From Vulcaniibacterium tengchongense (GTDB lineage Bacteria > Pseudomonadota > Gammaproteobacteria > Xanthomonadales > Xanthomonadaceae), in contig NZ_RKQN01000001.1 in the NCBI RefSeq assembly GCF_003814555.1, positions 186,001-250,000 on the forward strand: 64,000 bases of DNA. Reading direction: 5' to 3'. Both the position numbers and the translations under genes were made by a program. The notes below the pieces were generated by a model, which was not told where the DNA came from, ran no database searches, and worked only from the letters and a program-made list of their open reading frames with translations. How positions within the stretch are numbered: the first letter of the stretch is position 1; each line of letters opens with the position of its first letter. Below are positions 38,583 through 45,665 of the stretch, one piece after another.

Positions 38583-39902
38583 CTAGCGCGTCGCGGCGGC
38601 GCGCGGGCGGCGATCCGACCGGCGGCGCGGCGAGCGGGCGGCATCGCCGGCGCGCGCCGGCGCCGCCGGTTCCGGTTCGCCGGCCGGGGCCGACCCGGGC
38701 TCGCGGCCGGCCGGCGGCAACGGCAACGGCGCGGGCGCGCGCAGGCCGGTCGCGTAGCGGGCGTAGTCGCGGTACAGCGTGGCGACGGTCGGGGTGCCGT
38801 CCAGGTCGTGACGCGGGCGGCCGCGGCGCGGCTTGAGCACGGCGAACCAACGGTGCGCGCCGGTCGCGTCGGCATCGGTGAGCGGCCGGCCGGCGCCGTC
38901 GGTGGCGATCATCGACAAGGTCACCGCGTGGTTGACGTTGCCGCCGATCGCGTACAGCCGGCGCTGCGCCGGCGCGGTCTTCACCACCAGGTCGCAATGC
39001 AGCGCGGTCGATCCGGCATCGCCGCGGCGGACGTCGTCGAGCGAGGCCAGCCGGCCGTCGGCGCGCGCGGTGCACAGCAGGTCGCCGGGCGCGGGCACGG
39101 CCTCGGCCAGGGCGTAGGCGAGGTAGGCATGCTCGCCGTCCTCGCCGTCGCGGGCGCGCACCGCGGCGCGGACGTAGTCGTAGTGCGCGCCGCTGCGGCG
39201 GAACTGCGCCGGCGTCAGCCCGGCCTCGCAGGCCAGCCAGGACACGAACGCCGCCGACCACGGCATCGCCCAGCCGGTCTCGCGCCAGCCGTACTCGACG
39301 AGGCTCTGCACCCGCAACGCCTCCTCGCTGCCGGTCGCGGCCCAATAGCCGGCGATGGTTGCGCGCACGGCGGCGTCGTCCTCCATCAGCCCGAGCCGCG
39401 GCGCGTGGCGCAGCACGCGATGGCCCAGCGAGGCGTTGCGGCGCGGCGGCACGATCTCGTACGGGTCCGGCGGCGCGGTCCGGCGCGGGACCAGGCTGGC
39501 GTGGTCGAGCGAAAGGTCGAGCACGGGGAGGCCGAAATGCGCCCATTCCGCCGCGGCCAGGTCGATCATCCGGGTGACCGGGTCCGGGCCCGCGGGCAGC
39601 GACGGACAGGCGGCGTTCGCGATGCGGTAGCCGGCGGCGCGCGCCGGCGCGTAGCTGCCGTCGGCCTGGCGGCGATACAGCGGCTCCAGTTGCCCGGGGC
39701 CGGTGCGCACCCGCATCGGCGGCGCGCTTTCCCCGCCCAGGTACTCCACCCGCCAGGCCGGGTCCGGGAAGCCGGGCGGGCGCGGGAACGTGGGCACCGC
39801 CCGGCTGGCGCCGGGTGCCTGCGCCCAGGCCGGTGCCACGGTGGCGGCCGCGATCGCCGCAAGGAGTGCCAGAACGCCGCCGCCCACCGCTCGGTACCGC
39901 AT
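38583..39902 (-). CDS. DUF2272 exported protein
   Basis: A 439-residue protein with a signal peptide (about 1-28, VLALLAAIAAATVAPAWAQ). The DUF2272 core (about 230-380) includes WRETGWAMPWSAAFVSWLACEAGL, with a Cys, and a His in STALHCDLVVKTAP that may form a papain-like catalytic pair, although activity is unproved. The C-terminal 70 residues are Pro/Ala-rich and end in Arg-rich sequence (SPRRRSDRRPRAA). I chose MRYRAVGGGVLALL as the start since the signal peptide follows. It is of unknown function. Confidence 0.78.
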   Translation of the reverse strand: MRYRAVGGGVLALLAAIAAATVAPAWAQAPGASRAVPTFPRPPGFPDPAWRVEYLGGESAPPMRVRTGPGQLEPLYRRQADGSYAPARAAGYRIANAACPSLPAGPDPVTRMIDLAAAEWAHFGLPVLDLSLDHASLVPRRTAPPDPYEIVPPRRNASLGHRVLRHAPRLGLMEDDAAVRATIAGYWAATGSEEALRVQSLVEYGWRETGWAMPWSAAFVSWLACEAGLTPAQFRRSGAHYDYVRAAVRARDGEDGEHAYLAYALAEAVPAPGDLLCTARADGRLASLDDVRRGDAGSTALHCDLVVKTAPAQRRLYAIGGNVNHAVTLSMIATDGAGRPLTDADATGAHRWFAVLKPRRGRPRHDLDGTPTVATLYRDYARYATGLRAPAPLPLPPAGREPGSAPAGEPEPAAPARAGDAARSPRRRSDRRPRAAATR

Positions 39903-40110
39903 ACGCGTGTCCTTCGCCGCCGAACCGCCGACAGCTTGGCCCGGAACCGGTGAAGTCCGCATCCACCCCTCGCTCCGGCGGAGCGAGGCATTGCAGCGAT
40001 GGCGCGGCCCGGATCGGCGGATGCGGGATCTTCCGTCGTGCGCAAGCGCCGCGACACCCGCGCCCGCGGATCGTTCTGTGCGCGGCACCGCTCCATCCGC
40101 GTACGGGGCG

Positions 40111-42159
40111 TCAATCCTCCTCGGGCCTGGGCTTGTACGCCTCGACCAGCTTCTGCTGCACCTGCGGCGGCACCGGCTCGTAATGGCTGAAGTCGAGCGA
40201 GTAGCGGCCGCGCCCGGCGGTGATCGACTTGAGCTCGGCGGCGTAGCCTTCCAGCTCCGAAAGCGGCACCTGCGCCTTGATCACGATCTCGCCGCCGCGG
40301 ACGCTGTCGGTGCCGTTGATGCGCGCGCGCTTGGCCGCCAGGCCGCCGCTGATGTCGCCCATGTGCTGCTCCGGCGCGCTGACCTCGAGGTCGACGATCG
40401 GCTCCAGTACCTGCGGCCTGGCCTTGGCGATCGCATCGAGGAAGGCCTTCCTGCCGGCGGTGACGAAGGCGACTTCCTTGCTGTCGACCGGGTGGTGCTT
40501 GCCGTCGTAGACGATCACCCGCACGTCCTGCATCGGGTAACCCGCGACCGCGCCGCTGCCGAGCACCTGGCGCACGCCCTTCTCCACCGCCGGCATGAAC
40601 TGGCCGGGGATGGTGCCGCCCTTGACCTCGTCGACGAACTCGAACCCGCCGCCGCGCGGCAACGGTTCGATGCGCAGGAACACCTCGCCGAACTGGCCGG
40701 CGCCGCCGGTCTGCTTCTTGTGCCGGTGATGGCCCTCGGCCTTGGCGCTGACGGTTTCGCGGTAGGCGATGCGCGGCGGCCGCGACCTCACCTCCACGCC
40801 GTAGCGGTCGCGCAGGCGCTCGAGGTTGATGCGCAGGTGCAGGTCGGACAGGCCGCGCACCACGGTCTCGTTGGTCTCGGTCTGGTGCTCGACCGCGAAG
40901 CACGGGTCCTCCTCGGCCAGCTTGTGCAGCGCGGCGGCGAGCTTCTGCTCCTGGCCCTTGCTCGCCGCCTCCACCGCCAGGCCGAACATCGGCTTGGGGA
41001 AATCCAGCGGCGCCAGGTGGATGTGGTCCTCGTCGTGGCTGTCGTGCAGCACCGCGTCGAAATGCAGTTCCTCGACCTTGGCCACCGCGGCGATGTCGCC
41101 GGGCAGCGCGCAGTCGATCTCGACGTGGTCCTTGCCCTTGAGCTTGAACAGGTGCCCGACCTTGAACGGCTTCCTGCCGTCGTCGACGAACAGCGCGGTG
41201 TCCTTGCGAATCGTGCCCTGGTAGACGCGGAACACGCCGAGCTTGCCGACGAAGGGGTCGTTGACGATCTTGAACACGTCGGCGATCACGTGCGCCTTCG
41301 GGTCCGGCACCGCTTCGATCGGCCGCGCGTCGGCGCCGCGGCCCTTGCGGAACGGCGGCGGGTTGGCCTCGGCCGGGTTCGGGAACCACTGCTCGGCCAC
41401 GTCCAGCAGCTCGCGCACGCCCACGCCGCTGCGCGCCGAACAGAACAGCACCGGGACCAGGTGGCCCTCGCGCAGGCATTGCTCGAAGGCGTCGTGCAGC
41501 TCCTCGCCGGCGAGGCCGTCCTCGCCGAGGTCCAGGTAGTGCTCCATCACCGTCTCGTTGATCTCGACGATCTGGTCGATGATCCGGCGATGCCAGTCGG
41601 CGACGGGCCCGAAGTCGCTGTCGCCGCCGCCGCCGCGGAGGCAGTCGACCACGCGCTTGCCGCCGTCGGCGGGCAGGTTCAACGGCAGGCATTCCGGGCC
41701 GAAGGTCTCGCGCAGGGCCTCGAGCAGCTGCGCGTTGGCGGCGCCGTCGTGGTCGATCTTGTTCACCACCAGGGCCCGGCACAGGCCGCGCGCCTTGGCG
41801 TATTCCATCATCCGGCGGGTGCCGTATTCGACCCCGCCGTCGGCGTCGACCACGATCGCCACCGTCTCCACCGCCGCCAGCGCCGCCAGCGCCGGGCCGC
41901 GGAAGTCGGGATAGCCGGGCGTGTCGATCAGGTTCACGTGGATGCCGGCGTGGTCGACGCCGGCGATGGCGATGTCGATCGAGTGGCCGCGCTGTTTCTC
42001 GATCGGGTCGAAGTCGGACACGGTGCTGCCGCGCTCGATGCTGCCTGCCGTCTGGATCGCGCCGCCGGCGTGCAGCAGGGCTTCGAACAGGGTGGTTTTG
42101 CCGGCGCCGGGGTGGCCTGCCAAGGCCACGTTGCGGATCTGCTGTGTGCTGTAGGACAT
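40111..42159 (-). CDS. EF-G-like translation GTPase (paralogue)
   Basis: A 682-residue GTPase related to elongation factor G. G1 is GHPGAGKTTLFEAL, G3 DTPGYPDF, G4 NKID, and domains II-V follow, including EFVDEVKGGTIPGQFMPAVEKG and VIDPSVHQMRIN-type terminal sequence. The switch I region reads EKQRGHSID where classical EF-G has ERGITI, so the Mg2+-coordinating Thr is replaced by Ser. This places it with the second EF-G-like group, not FusA. A likely Shine-Dalgarno (GGAAGG) precedes ATG. It stands apart from any ribosomal operon and its role may be specialised. Confidence 0.85.
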   Translation of the reverse strand: MSYSTQQIRNVALAGHPGAGKTTLFEALLHAGGAIQTAGSIERGSTVSDFDPIEKQRGHSIDIAIAGVDHAGIHVNLIDTPGYPDFRGPALAALAAVETVAIVVDADGGVEYGTRRMMEYAKARGLCRALVVNKIDHDGAANAQLLEALRETFGPECLPLNLPADGGKRVVDCLRGGGGDSDFGPVADWHRRIIDQIVEINETVMEHYLDLGEDGLAGEELHDAFEQCLREGHLVPVLFCSARSGVGVRELLDVAEQWFPNPAEANPPPFRKGRGADARPIEAVPDPKAHVIADVFKIVNDPFVGKLGVFRVYQGTIRKDTALFVDDGRKPFKVGHLFKLKGKDHVEIDCALPGDIAAVAKVEELHFDAVLHDSHDEDHIHLAPLDFPKPMFGLAVEAASKGQEQKLAAALHKLAEEDPCFAVEHQTETNETVVRGLSDLHLRINLERLRDRYGVEVRSRPPRIAYRETVSAKAEGHHRHKKQTGGAGQFGEVFLRIEPLPRGGGFEFVDEVKGGTIPGQFMPAVEKGVRQVLGSGAVAGYPMQDVRVIVYDGKHHPVDSKEVAFVTAGRKAFLDAIAKARPQVLEPIVDLEVSAPEQHMGDISGGLAAKRARINGTDSVRGGEIVIKAQVPLSELEGYAAELKSITAGRGRYSLDFSHYEPVPPQVQQKLVEAYKPRPEED

Positions 42160-42490
42160 GACCCTTCCTCCCTGCCTGCCTCTTTGCGGGAAGTCCGGCC
42201 GGGCGGCCGGGCTCGACGGAGAGAACCGCGCGATCGGGGAGCGCGACCGAGGCGGCCGGGCCCACGGGGACCGCGTGCGTCATGGCTGTCCGCGCTTCGC
42301 GCCGGAGCGCGGCGCTCGGCGGGCGGTCATGGCGAAAGCCGGCCCGGAGGCCGGACGGCAAGGCTCGCGCCGCGCGCCGGGTGGGGTCAAGTGCGGCCGC
42401 GGCCGGCCTCGCCGCGCCGGCTCGCCCGCGCATGCCGCGCTAACGCCGCGGCGTTACCCTGTGCGTCCCTCACACCAACGGAGTCCGCAC
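42160..42490. promoter_or_regulatory. Divergent intergenic region with palindrome upstream of osmC
   Basis: The 331 bp between the EF-G paralogue and osmC holds divergent promoters. A perfect 16 bp palindrome TAACGCCGCGGCGTTA (42441-42456) overlaps a TACCCT (42455-42460) that may be the osmC -10, with the ATG 30 nt beyond. A regulator binding this dyad would control osmC. No gene is convincing in the rest, which contains GC-rich inverted repeats without T-tracts. Confidence 0.5.
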
Positions 42491-42925
42491 ATGGGCATCA
42501 CGCGTCGCGCCACCGCGCGCTGGGAAGGCGATCTGAAAAGCGGCAAGGGCGAGCTGAGCACCCCGCAGAGCGGCCTGCTCGACGGCACCCGCTACGGCTT
42601 CAACAGCCGCTTCGGCGACGAGAAGGGCACCAATCCCGAGGAGTTGATCGCCGCGGCCCATGCGGGCTGCTTCGCGATGGCGCTGTCGGCCAAGCTGGGC
42701 GAGGCCGGGCACCCGCCGCGCCGGATCGATGCGCGCGCCGAGGTCGAACTGTCGATGGAGGGCGGGCCGGCGATCTCGCGGATCCGGTTGCGGGTCGAGG
42801 CCGACGTGCCGGGGCTGGAGGCGTCGCGGTTCCAGCCCATCGCCGAGGACGCCAAGGCCAATTGCCCGATTTCCAAGGCGCTGAAGGCGGTGCCGATCGA
42901 ACTCGAAGCCACCCTGGCCGGGTGA
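42491..42925 (+). CDS. osmC: OsmC/Ohr-family peroxiredoxin
   Basis: A 144-residue cytosolic peroxidase that reduces organic hydroperoxides. The first reactive cysteine is in AAAHAGCFAMALSAKLGEAGHP and the second in AKANCPISKALKAV, the usual Cys pair. The N-terminal ITRRATARWEGDLKSGKGELSTPQSGL is OsmC-like, not Ohr-like. The start is ATG 42491. It overlaps the next gene by 4 bp (GTGA). Confidence 0.93.
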   Translation: MGITRRATARWEGDLKSGKGELSTPQSGLLDGTRYGFNSRFGDEKGTNPEELIAAAHAGCFAMALSAKLGEAGHPPRRIDARAEVELSMEGGPAISRIRLRVEADVPGLEASRFQPIAEDAKANCPISKALKAVPIELEATLAG

Positions 42926-43644
42926 GCGCGGGCGCGGCGCGCGTGCGCCATGCGCTGCTGGTGCACGGCGCCGGCGGCGGCGGCTGGGAATGGGCGCTGT
43001 GGCGCGCCGCGTTCGCCGCGCGCGGCATCGAGACCGCGGCGCCGGACCTGGTGCCGGCGCCGCACGGCCTGGCGGCGACGACATTCGACGATTACCGCGG
43101 GCAAGTGCGCGCGGCCTTGGAAACCCTGCCCCGGCCGCGTGCGCTGGCGGGCGCCAGCCTCGGCGGCCTGCTGGCGGCCGCGTGCGCGGACGGCGCCGAC
43201 GCGCTGGTGCTGGTCAACCCGTTGCCGCCGGCGCCGTGGGCGCGACGGCTGCCGCCGCGCGACTGGCCCGACGTGGTGCCCTGGGGGCGCGATGCGCGGC
43301 TGGCCTCGACCCGGCATGCGCTCGCCGATGCCGATCCGGCCACCGCATTGTGCGCGGCGCGGCGCTGGCGCGACGAGTCCGGCGCCGTGCTGCGCGCGGC
43401 CGCGATCGGCGTCGCGGCGCCGCCGCCGCGCTGTCCGCTGCTGTGCATCGCCTCGCGCGAGGACGGGGACGTGCCGCCGCCGCTGACCGCCGAGCTCGCC
43501 GCGGCCTGGGGCGGCACGCTGTGGCAGGCCGATTCGCCGAGCCACGTCGGCCCGTTGCTCGGCACCGGCGCCGCCGCGCTGGCGTTGCGCGTCGCGCAGT
43601 GGCTGGCCGCCTGCCGTCAGGCCGGGGTCGCCTCGAACCGGTAA
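42922..43644 (+). CDS. Alpha/beta-hydrolase
   Basis: A 240-residue cytosolic hydrolase-fold protein. It begins ALLVHGAGGGGWEWALWRAAF, with the oxyanion HGAGGGGW, then the nucleophile elbow ALAGASLGGLLAAA (Ser). The late acidic residue is in CIASREDGDVPPPL, and the C-terminal His in ADSPSHVGPLLG. The start is a GTG that overlaps the osmC stop, so translation is coupled. The substrate is unknown. It resembles the EstD/AB-hydrolase group. Confidence 0.8.
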   Translation: MSAGAARVRHALLVHGAGGGGWEWALWRAAFAARGIETAAPDLVPAPHGLAATTFDDYRGQVRAALETLPRPRALAGASLGGLLAAACADGADALVLVNPLPPAPWARRLPPRDWPDVVPWGRDARLASTRHALADADPATALCAARRWRDESGAVLRAAAIGVAAPPPRCPLLCIASREDGDVPPPLTAELAAAWGGTLWQADSPSHVGPLLGTGAAALALRVAQWLAACRQAGVASNR

Positions 43645-43726
43645 GCGTTTCCGGCGCCGGAGTTCAGCGCCGGTTGCTGGATCGGCCCCGACGATCCGCT
43701 CCACCGCCCTTCGGCCGGAGCCCGCC

Positions 43727-44335
43727 ATGAACCGCCCGCTCGCCTGCACCCTCGTCCTTGCTCTGGCCGCCGCCGGTGCCGCGTCGGCGCAGTCGCGCTA
43801 CGACCCGGTCCCTTCGTACTCCGGCGGCTACCAGAGCGACTACGCGCGGGTGGTGCGGGTCGACCCGGTGTTCGAGCGTTACGCCGACAGCGGCGCGGTG
43901 CGCTGCTACGAGCGGCCGACCTATGTCGGCGGCGACGGCTACCGGCGCGACGACGGCCGTTACGACCCCTACGGCGCGCCGCGCAGCGGCGGCAGCGAGA
44001 CCGGGCGCACCGTCGCCACCGTGGTGGGCGGCATCGTCGGTGCGGTGGTCGGCAGCCAGGTCGGCGGCGGCAGCGCGCGCTACGCCACCTCGGCGATCGG
44101 CTCGATGGTCGGCGGCATGGCCGGCCGGCAGATCTACGAACAGAGCCAGCGCGACCGGGTCGGCTCGGTGCGGGTCTGCGATCCGGAGCCGGCCGGCGGT
44201 TACCCCGCCGGCGAGCGCGGCGTCGATGCCTACGACGTCACTTACGAATACGCCGGCCGCACCTACCTCACCCGCATGGACCGCCACCCCGGCGACCGCA
44301 TCCGGGTGCGGGTGGACGTGCGCCCGGACGAATAG
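43727..44335 (+). CDS. Glycine-zipper 2TM-domain outer-membrane protein
   Basis: A 202-residue protein with a signal peptide (1-22, LALAAAGAASAQ). The middle contains the glycine-zipper pair ETGRTVATVVGGIVGAVVGSQVGGGS and AIGSMVGGMAGRQIYEQSQ, as in SlyB/Rcf-type outer-membrane 17 kDa antigen proteins. The C-terminal part YDVTYEYAGRTYLTRMDRHPGDRIRVRVDV is a beta-rich domain common to this family. A SlyB-like envelope-stability role is inferred. It lies 82 bp after the hydrolase. Confidence 0.86.
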   Translation: MNRPLACTLVLALAAAGAASAQSRYDPVPSYSGGYQSDYARVVRVDPVFERYADSGAVRCYERPTYVGGDGYRRDDGRYDPYGAPRSGGSETGRTVATVVGGIVGAVVGSQVGGGSARYATSAIGSMVGGMAGRQIYEQSQRDRVGSVRVCDPEPAGGYPAGERGVDAYDVTYEYAGRTYLTRMDRHPGDRIRVRVDVRPDE

Positions 44336-44354
44336 AAGCGTGGCGGCCGCGGAT

Positions 44355-44549
44355 CGCGGACGAACGCGGATGAGACCTGGGCCCGGTGCGCGGGCGGCGA
44401 TGCGTTCGGGGAAGGGCGGGCGCCCCGGCGTCGCCCGCCATCCCGCGCAGAAGTCCGGCGCCTTGGCTTTCGCTGGCTCGAGGCCACCGGTTCCGCCTTC
44501 GCGGATCGGCTGTGGCCGGGCTGCCATTTCGCTCCGCGTTCATCCGCGG
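44355..44549. repeat. Inverted repeats flanking about 155 bp between glycine-zipper and phzF-like genes
   Basis: CGCGGACGAACGCGGATGA (44355-44373) recurs as its reverse complement-like CTCCGCGTTCATCCGCGG (44532-44549), with most bases matching. The enclosed segment shows no gene I can support. A MITE or repeat-derived insertion is possible. The two ends could also be chance products of GC-rich composition. Confidence 0.35.
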
Positions 44550-44593
44550 CATAGCGTGCCGACGGGCGCCCGCCGCACGGCCGCGGCGCGCCA

Positions 44594-45475
44594 TTACGCC
44601 CAGTCGATCGTGCCGCGCACCACGTGGCAGACGCGGCCGCCCGACCAGACCTCGCCGTCGGCATCCACCTGCAACTGCAGGCGCGCGTCGAAGCCGACCT
44701 CGCGGCCCTGGCTGACGACATAGCGGCCGTCGCGGCCGGGCAGGGCGCGGTTGTGGTGCAGCCAGGCGGCGAGGGTGGCGTTGGCCGCGCCCGAGGCGGC
44801 GTCCTCGAAGCGCGCCGGCGCGCCGACGAAGGCGCGCACGACCAGGTCGTAGCCGGCCCCGGCCCGCGCGCGCGCGAACGCGCACAGGCCCATGCTCTCG
44901 CTGGCCTCGGCCAGCGCCGCGATCGCCTCCCAGTCCGGCGTCGCCGCGCGCAGCGCGGCCTCGTCGGCGAGCTCGGCCAGCCACCAGCGGCGGCCGCCGT
45001 CCATCAGCGCCGGCGGCAGCGCGCCCAGCGCGAGGCCGCGCAGCGCGGACGCCAGCCGCGGGTCGCCGCCGGCGGCGACTTCGACCACGCGCGCGCGCGG
45101 CGTGCGCACCGCGATCGTGCGCTGCGCGCCGTCGCCGTGCACCGCCAGCGGCAGCACGCCGGCCAGGCCTTCCTGCCAGAGCAGGCCGTCGCGCGGCGCG
45201 GCCAGGCCGGCATCGAGCACCGCCTGCGCGGTGCCGACGCTGGGATGGCCGGCGAACGGCACCTCGCGGCGAGGGCTGAACATGCGCACGCGGTAGTGGG
45301 CGCCGGGCGCGGCCGGCGGGAACACGAAGGTGGTCTCCGGCAGCCGGGTCCAGCGCGCGATCGCCTGCATCTGCGCGTCGCCCAACCCCTCAGCGTCGAG
45401 CACCACGGCCAGCGGATTGCCGGCGCCGGGCCGGTCGGCGAATACGTCCAGTTGCAGGTAGCGGCGCTGGGTCAT
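44594..45475 (-). CDS. PhzF-family isomerase
   Basis: A 293-residue protein of the PhzF fold, two similar halves. It opens RRYLQLDVFADRPGAGNPLAVVLDAEGL, has the active-site Glu segment RLPETTFVFPP, and the late GCAGAGYDLVVRAFVGAPARFED-like region with the second half motif. Members isomerise small acids, and the true substrate is unknown. The start is ATG 45475. It is divergent from lysC-lysA. Confidence 0.9.
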   Translation of the reverse strand: MTQRRYLQLDVFADRPGAGNPLAVVLDAEGLGDAQMQAIARWTRLPETTFVFPPAAPGAHYRVRMFSPRREVPFAGHPSVGTAQAVLDAGLAAPRDGLLWQEGLAGVLPLAVHGDGAQRTIAVRTPRARVVEVAAGGDPRLASALRGLALGALPPALMDGGRRWWLAELADEAALRAATPDWEAIAALAEASESMGLCAFARARAGAGYDLVVRAFVGAPARFEDAASGAANATLAAWLHHNRALPGRDGRYVVSQGREVGFDARLQLQVDADGEVWSGGRVCHVVRGTIDWA

Positions 45476-45665
45476 GCGGGCGGGGTCCGGGGCGATATTT
45501 CGACTAGAATTGCGGACCTTTGCGGCCGCGCGGGGCGCGCCATTCTAGGCCTTCGCCGGCGGCGCCGGCGCGCATGGTTCCAGAAGCGATCGTTATACCC
45601 GACGGACCGCTCGTTCTCTCCCTTCAACTCCACAATCACTCGCTCGTTCATCAGAGGAAGCTGCG
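45476..45665. promoter_or_regulatory. Region between phzF-like gene and lysC-lysA
   Basis: The 190 bp holds the divergent promoters. Candidate -10 hexamers are TAGAAT (45505-45510) and a TATACC near 45595 for the + strand. A long GC hairpin lies at about 45550-45575 without a T-tract, so attenuation is not shown. No lysine riboswitch structure could be verified by eye. Confidence 0.35.

Noticed and set aside
39703-43644. 1313-codon plus-strand open frame through the EF-G paralogue, OsmC and hydrolase region
   Set aside because: Only its 3' end (from 42922) is real, as an alpha/beta-hydrolase. The rest is antisense shadow of the EF-G gene and non-coding DNA.
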